Source: Maribacter sp.
GTDB taxonomy: Bacteria > Bacteroidota > Bacteroidia > Flavobacteriales > Flavobacteriaceae
DNA length: 17,552 nt
Assembly: GCA_018679695.1 (NCBI GenBank)
Contig: JAHHKH010000273.1
Location: 1 to 17,552 of the forward strand
Reading direction: 5' to 3'
A model generated the notes under the pieces. It worked only from the letters and a program-made list of their open reading frames with translations. It did not search any database and was not told the origin of the DNA. Both the position numbers and the translations under genes were made by a program. Positions 7,440 to 14,541 of this stretch are shown piece after piece (positions within the stretch are counted from its first letter, which is position 1; every line of letters starts with the position of its first letter).

Positions 7440-8329
7440 TGGACAAATTGATTGGTACAGGGGTCGCTCTGGTGACTCCGTTCAATAAAGACCTTTCTGT
7501 AGACACGGTGGCATTGACCAAAATTGTCAATCATTGCATTGATGGAGGGGTTAATTATTTGGTTGCACTCGGTACAACCGCGGAAACCGTGACACTGACC
7601 GATACTGAAAAACAATTGGTGATTTCTACGATAATTAGTGCGAATGCAGGTAGGTTACCACTTGTTCTGGGAATTGGCGGTAATAATACGGCAGCAGTAA
7701 TTGAAACGATAAAAAATCAAGATCTAAAAGATTTCGATGCGATTCTTTCGGTCTCTCCTTATTACAATAAACCCACTCAAGAAGGTATTTACCACCATTT
7801 CACTGCAATTGCCGAGAATTGTCCATTACCAGTGATTATATATAATGTACCTGGAAGAACAGGGAGTAACGTCCTCCCAGAAACAGTTGTTCGTTTAGCC
7901 CAAGACAACGATAACATAGTGGCAGTTAAGGAGGCTTCGGGAAATATGGCTCAGGTTATGCGGATCATCCGGTTAAAACCGAAGAAATTCATGGTGATTT
8001 CTGGCGATGATATGACTGCTTTGCCAACCGTTTTGGCCGGTGGCTCGGGGGTAATTTCGGTATTGGGGCAAGGATTACCGACAGAATTTTCGAATATGAT
8101 ACAGCTGGGTTTGAATGCTTGGGTAGATGCTGCATATAAACTACAATATTCTTTGCAAGACGGGATGGACCTTATTTTTGAGGAGGGAAATCCTGCCGGT
8201 ATCAAATCGGTCTTTGAAGAACTAGGTCTTTCCAAGGCTGGGGTGCGATTGCCTTTGGTTGAAGCTACTCCATACCTAAAGGAAAAAATCCATGAGTTTA
8301 TGAAGCCCTACGTGAGGCTCCAAGTATAG
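7439..8329 (+). CDS. dapA: 4-hydroxy-tetrahydrodipicolinate synthase
   Basis: DapA condenses pyruvate with aspartate semialdehyde in the first committed step of the diaminopimelate/lysine pathway; the product feeds peptidoglycan. The protein is 296 residues, the usual size for this (beta/alpha)8-barrel enzyme. Visible active-site elements are GTTAE (residues 45-49; the family norm is GTTGE), SPYYNKPTQEG (106-116), the tyrosine in IIYNVPGRTG (Tyr135, with Arg139 that binds the substrate carboxylate) and the Schiff-base lysine Lys164 in AVKEASGN. A GVISVLGQGLP segment follows as expected. The start overlaps the previous gene by one base, so it belongs to that transcript. The related N-acetylneuraminate lyase and KDG aldolase branches are less likely because both the YYNKPTQEG and GRTG motifs are of DapA type. 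Confidence 0.95.
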   Translation: MDKLIGTGVALVTPFNKDLSVDTVALTKIVNHCIDGGVNYLVALGTTAETVTLTDTEKQLVISTIISANAGRLPLVLGIGGNNTAAVIETIKNQDLKDFDAILSVSPYYNKPTQEGIYHHFTAIAENCPLPVIIYNVPGRTGSNVLPETVVRLAQDNDNIVAVKEASGNMAQVMRIIRLKPKKFMVISGDDMTALPTVLAGGSGVISVLGQGLPTEFSNMIQLGLNAWVDAAYKLQYSLQDGMDLIFEEGNPAGIKSVFEELGLSKAGVRLPLVEATPYLKEKIHEFMKPYVRLQV

Positions 8330-8372
8330 TATGTTTTCAGAAGAACGTTAAAACTAAGCCAAATAGGGGCAA

Positions 8373-8396
8373 AGAGTGAATTCTCAACTCTATTTT
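8373..8396 (+). terminator. Weak candidate intrinsic terminator after dapA
   Basis: AGAGT (8373-8377) can pair with ACTCT (8387-8391) across a 9-base loop, followed by A and then five T. The stem is only 5 bp with two or three G:C pairs, so it is marginal. Its position about 45 bases after the dapA stop and before the bamD promoter-like box is what makes it worth listing. Confidence 0.3.
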
Positions 8397-8437
8397 TAGT
8401 GCTTGAAATAATGTTTTTAATATCCATCCAGAATCCC

Positions 8438-8445
8438 TAATTTTG
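8438..8445 (+). promoter_or_regulatory. Putative -7 box (TAATTTTG) for the bamD-rpoZ-coaBC-porD cluster
   Basis: TAATTTTG matches the Bacteroidota TAnnTTTG consensus exactly. A start of transcription about 7 bases after the box would fall near 8452. That is at or past the first ATG (8450) and about 10 bases before the second in-frame ATG (8462). No TTG is present at the normal -33 distance, so the assignment rests on the -7 box and its place in the only sizeable gap upstream of the cluster. Confidence 0.45.
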
Positions 8446-8449
8446 CAAA

Positions 8450-9292
8450 ATGTTTTTTAGAATGCGCAAACTTCTATCTTTTTTTGTCGTTTTAATTGCT
8501 TTGTCATCATGTAATGAGTACCAAAAGGTACTTAAGAATGAAGATGTAAAGGCCAAGTATGATCTTGCCCAGAAATATTATGAGGCTGAAGATTACAAAC
8601 GAGCGAATCGTTTGTTCGAACAGATTGCCCCAAAATATGTTGGTAAACCACAAGGGGAAAGGGTGATGTTCTTTTTTGCGAACACCTATTTCAAAAGAAA
8701 GGATTATAATATGTCTGGCTATCAGTTTGAGCGATTCATTAAGTCCTATCCCAAAAGTGAAAAGGTAGCTGAAGCAGCTTTTTTAGGGGCGAAAAGCTAT
8801 TACAAACTCTCTCCGGCACATTCCCTTGATCAAACAGATACCGACAAGGCACTTGTTAAATTACAGAGTTTCATTAATATGTATCCTGAATCGGAATTTT
8901 TTGATGAAGCAAATACAATGGCCAAGGAGTTGACCACGAAAAAGGAAAGAAAGGCCTTTGAGATAGGTAAACAATTCAATAAACTTGGACATTTTGATTA
9001 TACGTTCTTAACACCGGCAATGGCTGCATTCGATAATTTCATATCGGACTATCCTGGTTCAATATTTAGGGAGGAAGCCTTATATTTGAAGTTCGAATCT
9101 GCTACGGAATTTGGTTTGAATAGTTTTTCAAGATTTAAACCTGAACGTTTGAACAACGCAAAAGCAGCATATAATGTGCTAAAAAGACAATTTCCTGAAA
9201 CTAAATTTGAAAATGACGCCGCAAAGTTGTTGAAGAAAATCGAAAAAGAATTGGGGAATACCATTATGAACGAAGACAAAGTAACAAAATAA
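8450..9292 (+). CDS. bamD: Outer membrane assembly lipoprotein BamD
   Basis: BamD is the essential lipoprotein partner of BamA in the machine that inserts beta-barrel proteins into the outer membrane. The 280-residue product begins with a lipoprotein signal ending in LSSC (Cys21 from the first ATG). It then has repeated TPR-like helical pairs such as KYYEAEDYKRANRLFEQI, FFFANTYFKRKDYNMSGYQFERFI and the characteristic YPKSEKVAEAAF. A second in-frame ATG at 8462 gives MRKLLSFFVVLIALSSC, which is a more typical signal. It also fits better with the promoter-like TAATTTTG at 8438, so the real start may be 8462. The gene heads a tight cluster: rpoZ starts 13 bases after its stop. Length is slightly longer than the E. 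coli protein (about 245), as is usual in this phylum. Confidence 0.92.
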   Translation: MFFRMRKLLSFFVVLIALSSCNEYQKVLKNEDVKAKYDLAQKYYEAEDYKRANRLFEQIAPKYVGKPQGERVMFFFANTYFKRKDYNMSGYQFERFIKSYPKSEKVAEAAFLGAKSYYKLSPAHSLDQTDTDKALVKLQSFINMYPESEFFDEANTMAKELTTKKERKAFEIGKQFNKLGHFDYTFLTPAMAAFDNFISDYPGSIFREEALYLKFESATEFGLNSFSRFKPERLNNAKAAYNVLKRQFPETKFENDAAKLLKKIEKELGNTIMNEDKVTK

Positions 9293-9304
9293 ATAACTGT
9301 TAGC

Positions 9305-9640
9305 ATGAACATGAATGACTTAAAGAATTCAAAAGCACCTGTTACGACTGTGACCATTAATAAGAATGAGTTTGACAAGAAAACAGATAATATATATGAG
9401 GCCATCTCAATTACTGCAAAGAGAGCTGTTCAAATAAATTCAGAGATCAAAAAGGAATTGTTGGAGAAACTTGAGGAATTCGCTACCTATAGCGATAGTC
9501 TGGAAGAGGTTTTCGAGAATAAGGAACAGATAGAGGTTTCAAAATTTTACGAGAAATTGCCAAAGCCTCATGCCATGGCCGTAGAGGAATGGTTGATGGA
9601 TAAGATTTACCATAGAAATACTGAGAAAGACACAGAGTAG
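9305..9640 (+). CDS. rpoZ: DNA-directed RNA polymerase omega subunit (Rpb6-like)
   Basis: Omega helps fold and stabilise the beta' subunit of RNA polymerase. The 111-residue product carries the omega/Rpb6 core at residues about 27-60: KKTDNIYEAISITAKRA followed by QINSEIKKELLEKLEEFATY, where the conserved ITAKRA helix contacts beta'. The C-terminal part (KLPKPHAMAVEEWLMDKIYHRN) is an extension I associate with Bacteroidota omega proteins; E. coli omega is 91 residues and ends differently. Two starts are possible, ATG at 9305 and ATG at 9311 (MNDLKNSKAP); the sequence does not decide between them. The gene lies 12 bases after bamD and its stop is one base from the coaBC start, so it is transcribed with both. 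Confidence 0.9.
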   Translation: MNMNDLKNSKAPVTTVTINKNEFDKKTDNIYEAISITAKRAVQINSEIKKELLEKLEEFATYSDSLEEVFENKEQIEVSKFYEKLPKPHAMAVEEWLMDKIYHRNTEKDTE

Positions 9641-9641
9641 A

Positions 9642-10847
9642 ATGTTGGTTGGCAAGAATATCCTTTTAGGCATTACTGGAGGAATTGCTGCTTATAAGAC
9701 TACCTTTCTTGTACGTTTATTCATAAAAGCTGGTGCTAATGTTAAAGTTATTTTGACCGAAAGTGCCAGCTCTTTTGTTTCCCCCCTTACCCTTGCCACC
9801 CTCTCCAAGAATCCAACGATTACTTCTTTCATCAAAGAAGAGGGCAATAAAACAGATTGGAACAATCATGTTGAACTTGGACTTTGGGCCGACCTTATGG
9901 TAATAGCCCCCGCCACTGCCAATACAATGTCTAAAATGGCTTATGGAACTTGTGATAATTTATTAATGGCAACATATCTTTCGGCAAAATGCCCTGTATT
10001 CTTTGCCCCGGCAATGGATTTGGATATGTTCAATCACGAATCTACCAAGATTTCACTAGACAAATTAGAGTCTTTCGGAAATATTATGATACCGGCAACT
10101 ACTGGTGAACTGGCAAGCGGATTGTTCGGTGAAGGTAGAATGGCAGAACCTGAGGATATTGTTTCTTTCATAAAGAATTATCTAAGGAGAGGGCTGCCAT
10201 TGAAAGATAAGAAAATCATGATTACGGCAGGTCCAACTTATGAAGCCATTGATCCGGTTCGTTTTATTGGAAATCATTCAACAGGACTTATGGGGTATGA
10301 ATTGGCCAAAGCGGCTGCCGACCTAGGTGGCGAGGTGATTTTAATTTTAGGTCCGTCTAATTTGTCACCGAAGCACGAATTGATAAACGTTCAAAATGTT
10401 ATTAGCGCAGAGGAAATGTATGATAAGGCGCATGAGTATTTTGGGAATAGTGATATTACAATTTGTGCAGCAGCAGTAGCTGACTACAGACCCAAGAACG
10501 CAGCTACACAGAAAATCAAAAAAAAACAGGAAAGGTTCAGCTTGGATTTAGTAAAGAACAAGGACATTTTATTAGCACTGGGTAAACTCAAGAAAAAGCA
10601 ATATTTGGTAGGCTTTGCACTTGAGACAGAGAACGAATTGGAGAATGCCAAAGCCAAGTTGAAAAAAAAGAACTTAGATGCCATTATCCTGAATTCCATG
10701 AATGACAAAGGTGCCGGATTCGGGGGTAACACGAATAAAATAACGTTTTTGGATAAGAATTCACAGATAAAAGCGTTTGAACTAAAAACCAAGGCAGAAG
10801 TTGCCAAGGACATTTTGAACGAAATCTTAATTCGGTTAAATGCGTAG
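9642..10847 (+). CDS. coaBC: Bifunctional phosphopantothenoylcysteine decarboxylase / phosphopantothenate-cysteine ligase
   Basis: CoaBC makes 4'-phosphopantetheine for coenzyme A: the CoaB half joins cysteine to phosphopantothenate and the FMN-dependent CoaC half decarboxylates the product. At 401 residues the fusion has normal length. The CoaC half (1-185) has GITGGIAAYK, catalytic His76 in DWNNHVELG, and IAPATANTMSKMA. The CoaB half (about 188-401) has ITAGPTYEAIDPVRFIGNHSTG, AAAVADYRP and the lysine-rich KIKKK (Lys291-Lys295). Two normally essential CoaC positions differ from E. coli: the PxMNxxMW motif reads PAMDLDMF (123-130; Asn to Asp), and the ACG motif reads ASG (158-160; Cys to Ser) within GELASGLFGEGRMAEP. 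From memory this is a Bacteroidota-wide variant. The next gene overlaps its end by 8 bases. Confidence 0.95.
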   Translation: MLVGKNILLGITGGIAAYKTTFLVRLFIKAGANVKVILTESASSFVSPLTLATLSKNPTITSFIKEEGNKTDWNNHVELGLWADLMVIAPATANTMSKMAYGTCDNLLMATYLSAKCPVFFAPAMDLDMFNHESTKISLDKLESFGNIMIPATTGELASGLFGEGRMAEPEDIVSFIKNYLRRGLPLKDKKIMITAGPTYEAIDPVRFIGNHSTGLMGYELAKAAADLGGEVILILGPSNLSPKHELINVQNVISAEEMYDKAHEYFGNSDITICAAAVADYRPKNAATQKIKKKQERFSLDLVKNKDILLALGKLKKKQYLVGFALETENELENAKAKLKKKNLDAIILNSMNDKGAGFGGNTNKITFLDKNSQIKAFELKTKAEVAKDILNEILIRLNA

Positions 10848-11727
10848 CTTCCTTTTCATTGTCATTTTCGTTGTTTCTTCAATTTCACTTCCGGCGCAGG
10901 AATTGAACTGTACGGTTACCGTAAATTCAGACCAAGTTGCGCAGACCAATCAGCAGGTTTTCAGGACCTTGGAGCGTTCATTGAATGATTTTGTGAATAA
11001 AACCAAATGGACTAACCGCATTTATAAGGAAAATGAGCGCGTAAACGCACAAATGTTCATTACAATTACTGAATATGAGTCGAATAGGTTTAAAGGGAAT
11101 ATCCAAATTCAATCCTCCAGACCCGTATACAACACCTCTTATGAAACACCTATATTCAATTACAAAGACAATCAATTCAACTTTGAGTATATTGAATTTC
11201 AGCCATTGATATTCAATGAAAACACTTTTGAATCTAATTTGGTGAGTGTTATTTCCTATTATGTGTATGTGATTTTAGGACTGGATGCCGATACTTTTTC
11301 ACTTGAGGGAGGAAGTGGGAATTTCCGCAAAGCACAGAATATAGTAACCCAAGCACAAAGTAGTAATTCTGCTGGTTGGAGCCAATCTACAGACCGAAGC
11401 AGATTTGAATTGGTCGACAACCTAATGTCAAACACCTATAGGGAATATCGTGTAGCCATGTATAACTACCATAGAAAAGGTATCGATATCTTGGCAGATA
11501 ATAATAGTACGGGTAAACAGGTGATTTCTGGTACCTTGAAATTGTTTGAGACCATGATAAAACGGCGACCCAACGCCTTTCTTATACAGACCTTTTTCGA
11601 CGCGAAATCAGAGGAAATATTGAATATATTTTCTGATGGGCCTAAGGTTGATGTCGTTAAATTAAAGGAAACCCTCAATAACATAGCACCTTTATATTCC
11701 AGCACTTGGAATGAGATAAAATATTAA
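10840..11727 (+). CDS. porD: Type IX secretion system protein PorD (DUF4835)
   Basis: A 295-residue exported protein of the DUF4835 family, named PorD because of its link to the type IX secretion system that moves proteins across the outer membrane in Bacteroidota. It starts with a Sec signal peptide (MRSFLFIVIFVVSSISLPAQ), followed by the typical ELNCTVTVNSDQVAQTN and FRTLERSLNDFVN segments. The middle contains YNTSYETPIFNYKDNQFNF and an ISYYVYVILGLDADTFSLEGG stretch that is diagnostic as I know the family. There is no lipobox. Its start overlaps the coaBC stop (ATGCGTAG), so translation is probably coupled. No structural T9SS gene is nearby; the bamD-rpoZ-coaBC-porD order is, as I recall, conserved across flavobacteria. 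Its precise molecular role is not established from sequence. Confidence 0.88.
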   Translation: MRSFLFIVIFVVSSISLPAQELNCTVTVNSDQVAQTNQQVFRTLERSLNDFVNKTKWTNRIYKENERVNAQMFITITEYESNRFKGNIQIQSSRPVYNTSYETPIFNYKDNQFNFEYIEFQPLIFNENTFESNLVSVISYYVYVILGLDADTFSLEGGSGNFRKAQNIVTQAQSSNSAGWSQSTDRSRFELVDNLMSNTYREYRVAMYNYHRKGIDILADNNSTGKQVISGTLKLFETMIKRRPNAFLIQTFFDAKSEEILNIFSDGPKVDVVKLKETLNNIAPLYSSTWNEIKY

Positions 11728-11754
11728 GCTTCGTTTTTTTACTAAAATAAAAAT

Positions 11755-11762
11755 TATCTTTA
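11755..11762 (+). promoter_or_regulatory. Weak -7-like box (TATCTTTA) before recN
   Basis: TATCTTTA differs by one base from TAnnTTTG and lies 22 bases before the TTG start of recN, in the 57-base gap after porD. It may give recN a transcript of its own, though read-through from the bamD cluster is equally possible. No -33 element is visible. Confidence 0.3.
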
Positions 11763-11784
11763 CGGCAATCCTAAATTCAAGGTT

Positions 11785-13437
11785 TTGCTGAGCAATCTTT
11801 CCATAAAAAATTACGCACTCATTGCACAGTTGAATGTCTCATTCGCGAATGGATTAACCTGTATAACTGGTGAAACTGGTGCAGGTAAGTCAATACTATT
11901 GGGCGGCCTCTCTTTGGTTTTGGGAAAAAGGGCTGACTTATCGACCTTGAGAAACAAGGGTGAGAAGTGTATTATCGAAGCTGAGTTTGTGATTAGCAAC
12001 TATGGTCTTGCACCCTTTTTTAATGAAAATGATCTTGATTACGAGAACAATACCATTATTAGGCGTGAAATATTGCCAAGTGGAAAATCAAGGGCATTTA
12101 TAAACGATACTCCGGTTAATTTGGATGTATTATCCCGCTTGGGAGAAAGATTGATAGATGTTCACTCCCAGCATCAAACCTTGCAGCTAGCTGATAACGA
12201 ATTCCAGTTTAAGGTCATTGATTCCCTTGCCGGCAACAAGGAAATACTTGGTGAATATTCGGATAAGTTGAACGCATATAAGAAAACTTCCAAGGAATTG
12301 CTGAATCTAATGGAATTTCAGAGCAATGCCATTAAAGAACATGAGTACAATAGCTTTTTATTGGAAGAGTTGGAAGGGATTGACCTGCGAGAGGGGATGT
12401 TAGAGCAGTTAGAGGAGCAATATGAGCAGTTGAACAATGTTGAGACGATTGTTGAACAATTATCTCGAGGGTATCAATTATTAAGTGATGAGCAGGTAGG
12501 GGTATTGAATTTACTTTTAGAATTGAAACAAGTTGCCAATAGACTTTCTAGTTTTGGTATAGCCTTTGAGTCGTTGGATCAGAGGATTCAATCGGTGTTT
12601 ATCGAAATTGATGATATAGGTTCAGAATTACAAGACCTATTGGAAAATACTGAAATGAATCCGCAATTGTTGGACGAGGTCAACTCTAAGCTTCAAACAC
12701 TTCATGATTTGCAAAAAAAGCATGGGGTCCAAGAAATTTCCGCGTTGCTACAAATAAAAGATGAGCTTTCTCATAAAGTTGACGCAACAGAGAATATTGA
12801 ATCTACTATTGCTGCCAAACAAAAGGAATTGACTTCGCTGGAATTGGAATTGAACAACCTGGCATCCTCCATTTCAAAAAGTAGGGCGAATGTTATACCA
12901 AATTTAATAGTTCAATTGCAAGAGCAGTTGCATTCATTGGGAATGCCAAGTGCACGGTTTAAAATAGACATTGTTCCTGCCAAGGATTTCAAAACCAATG
13001 GTAAGGATGATTTGCTGTTCTTATTTTCTGCCAATAAGGGAAGTAATTTTGGAGATCTTAAAAAAGTCGCCTCTGGAGGTGAACTTTCGAGAATTATGCT
13101 ATCTATAAAATCAATACTGTCCAAATATGAAAGTCTTCCAACAATGATGTTCGATGAAATTGATGCGGGGGTTTCGGGGGAAATATCAAATCGCATGGGT
13201 GATATAATGTACGAAATGAGTAAGACCATGCAGATCTTCTCAATTACCCACTTACCCCAAGTAGCATCAAAAGGCGATCATCACTTCAAGGTATTCAAGG
13301 AAGACAACAACAACAGTACGCAAACGAACATGAAAGAACTTTCACCGGACGAGAGGGTCGTGGAGTTGGCTGAAATGTTGGGGGGTAAGGAATTGTCAGA
13401 TTCAGCTATGGCCCATGCGAGACAACTACTGAATTAG
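11785..13437 (+). CDS. recN: DNA repair protein RecN
   Basis: RecN is an SMC-like ATPase that acts early in recombinational repair of double-strand breaks. At 550 residues it has the usual length. The N-terminal half-ATPase shows Walker A GETGAGKS (29-36) and the family's N-terminus LSIKNYALI. A long coiled coil fills roughly 150-380 (LEEQYEQLNN, KQKELTSLELELNNL). The C-terminal half has the ABC signature SGGELSR (430-436), Walker B MMFDEIDAGVSG (about 454-465) and the switch histidine in SITHLPQVAS. The start must be TTG at 11785: an in-frame stop lies at 11743-11745, no ATG or GTG lies between, and starting later would lose the first strand of the ATPase. TTG may lower translation; RecN is often tightly controlled, but no SOS box is visible here. 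Confidence 0.95.
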   Translation: MLSNLSIKNYALIAQLNVSFANGLTCITGETGAGKSILLGGLSLVLGKRADLSTLRNKGEKCIIEAEFVISNYGLAPFFNENDLDYENNTIIRREILPSGKSRAFINDTPVNLDVLSRLGERLIDVHSQHQTLQLADNEFQFKVIDSLAGNKEILGEYSDKLNAYKKTSKELLNLMEFQSNAIKEHEYNSFLLEELEGIDLREGMLEQLEEQYEQLNNVETIVEQLSRGYQLLSDEQVGVLNLLLELKQVANRLSSFGIAFESLDQRIQSVFIEIDDIGSELQDLLENTEMNPQLLDEVNSKLQTLHDLQKKHGVQEISALLQIKDELSHKVDATENIESTIAAKQKELTSLELELNNLASSISKSRANVIPNLIVQLQEQLHSLGMPSARFKIDIVPAKDFKTNGKDDLLFLFSANKGSNFGDLKKVASGGELSRIMLSIKSILSKYESLPTMMFDEIDAGVSGEISNRMGDIMYEMSKTMQIFSITHLPQVASKGDHHFKVFKEDNNNSTQTNMKELSPDERVVELAEMLGGKELSDSAMAHARQLLN

Positions 13438-13486
13438 GTTTTATTCCAGCCAAGGAAAAGCAACCGGTTTTTCAACTTATTTTAAA

Positions 13487-13494
13487 TATCTTTG
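13487..13494 (+). promoter_or_regulatory. -7 promoter box (TATCTTTG) for fabI
   Basis: TATCTTTG is an exact match to TAnnTTTG and lies 30 bases before the fabI ATG, in the 87-base gap after recN. Transcription would start near 13501, leaving a leader of about 24 bases, which is normal for this phylum. A TTG at -33 is not evident. Confidence 0.55.
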
Positions 13495-13524
13495 ACCACA
13501 ATAACAATCCAAAAAAACTAGAAC

Positions 13525-14391
13525 ATGGCATACAACTTATTAAAGGGTAAGAAAGGAATTATTTTTGGAGCTTTAGACGCAAATTCCATTGCTTGGAAAA
13601 CTGCTGAGCGGATTCATGAAGAAGGAGCTACGTTTGTGCTTACTAATGCACCAATTGCTTTGAGAATGGGAACTATTTCTGAACTTGCAGAAAAAACGAA
13701 CTCTGAAATCATTCCTGCAGATGCAACATCGATGATGGATCTTGAAAACTTGGTAGACAAAGCCGTTGAGAAATTAGGGGGCAAAATTGATTTTGTATTA
13801 CATTCAATAGGGATGTCTGTAAATGTTCGTAGAGGTAATCCGTATACACATCAAGATTATAATTTCACAAAGAAGGGCTGGGATGTTTCGGCTTTATCCT
13901 TCCATAGAACAATGAGTGTATTGTACAACAAAGATGCAGTAAGGGAATGGGGCAGTATTGTCGCATTGACATATATGGCAGCGCAACGTGTATTTCCAGA
14001 TTATAATGATATGGCAGACAATAAAGCGTATTTGGAATCCGTAGCACGTAGTTTTGGTTATTTCTTCGGAAGGGACAAGAAAGTAAGAGTCAATACAGTC
14101 TCCCAATCTCCGACTCCAACGACAGCTGGTAGTGGGGTCAAGGGATTTGATGGTTTTTTGGCTTATGCGGATAAAATGTCACCACTGGGTAATGCGACGG
14201 CATTGGAATGTGCAGATTATATTGTTACACTATTTTCAGATTTAACAAAGAAAGTAACACTTCAAAACTTGTTCCATGACGGAGGATTCTCAAATATGGG
14301 AGTCAGTACCGCAATAATGGAGGATTTTATGCAAAATAATGCTCCGGAGGAATCTGTTGCGGAAACCGTTAAAAAAGAAAGAAAGAAGTAA
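13525..14391 (+). CDS. fabI: Enoyl-[acyl-carrier-protein] reductase FabI
   Basis: FabI catalyses the last reduction of each fatty-acid elongation cycle, turning trans-2-enoyl-ACP into acyl-ACP with NAD(P)H; it is the target of triclosan. The 288-residue protein is a short-chain dehydrogenase with the FabI variant of the cofactor motif (GALDANSIAWKTAE, 15-28), the LHSIGMS strand (92-98) and the catalytic set Tyr150, Tyr160 and Lys167 in YMAAQRVFPDYNDMADNK. The spacing equals that of E. coli Tyr146/Tyr156/Lys163. It is some 25 residues longer than E. coli FabI, partly from a charged C-terminal tail (PEESVAETVKKERKK). It has its own promoter box upstream and a strong terminator after it, so it looks monocistronic. 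FabL-type or other SDR reductases are less likely given the match around both tyrosines. Confidence 0.93.
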   Translation: MAYNLLKGKKGIIFGALDANSIAWKTAERIHEEGATFVLTNAPIALRMGTISELAEKTNSEIIPADATSMMDLENLVDKAVEKLGGKIDFVLHSIGMSVNVRRGNPYTHQDYNFTKKGWDVSALSFHRTMSVLYNKDAVREWGSIVALTYMAAQRVFPDYNDMADNKAYLESVARSFGYFFGRDKKVRVNTVSQSPTPTTAGSGVKGFDGFLAYADKMSPLGNATALECADYIVTLFSDLTKKVTLQNLFHDGGFSNMGVSTAIMEDFMQNNAPEESVAETVKKERKK

Positions 14392-14414
14392 ACTTAATTA
14401 TAAATACAATTGAT

Positions 14415-14443
14415 AAGAGGTCTTATATGGGACCTCTTTTTTT
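14415..14443 (+). terminator. Strong intrinsic terminator after fabI
   Basis: AAGAGGTC (14415-14422) pairs perfectly with GACCTCTT (14431-14438) across an 8-base loop and runs into further T residues (to 14443). It begins 24 bases after the fabI stop. Its position also shows that the long N-terminal extension possible in front of etfB is not translated. Confidence 0.9.
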
Positions 14444-14478
14444 GTGTCATTTTTTTTCTTAAGTATGAGTTATGTCAC

Positions 14479-14494
14479 CTTTTTCGCGAAAAAG
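14479..14494. promoter_or_regulatory. Perfect 16-bp palindrome (CTTTTTCGCGAAAAAG), candidate operator of the etf operon
   Basis: The 16 bases are exactly self-complementary with no spacer, so this is a protein-binding dyad rather than a hairpin. It ends 6 bases before the TAATTTTG -7 box of the etfB promoter and therefore covers the spacer and -33 area. A dimeric repressor such as a TetR- or GntR-type regulator bound here would block RNA polymerase. The regulator is not in the window and I cannot name it. Confidence 0.55.
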
Positions 14495-14500
14495 AAGTTT

Positions 14501-14508
14501 TAATTTTG
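14501..14508 (+). promoter_or_regulatory. -7 promoter box (TAATTTTG) for etfB-etfA-acyl-CoA dehydrogenase
   Basis: An exact TAnnTTTG match placed 33 bases before the etfB ATG, just after the fabI terminator and the 16-bp palindrome. The expected transcription start is near 14515, giving a leader of about 27 bases. Confidence 0.6.
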
Positions 14509-14541
14509 GGTTGGTTTAACAAAACAATTCAAATAAGACTT

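Noticed and set aside
9049..9405. Open frame of 118 codons on the - strand across the end of bamD and the start of rpoZ
   Set aside because: It lies opposite two well-identified genes, and its Ser/Phe/Asn-rich product has no recognisable domain.
14410..14541. In-frame extension of etfB from a TTG, adding 44 residues with a hydrophobic stretch
   Set aside because: It runs through the fabI terminator, the 16-bp palindrome and the -7 box, and the known EtfB N-terminus begins at ATG 14542.
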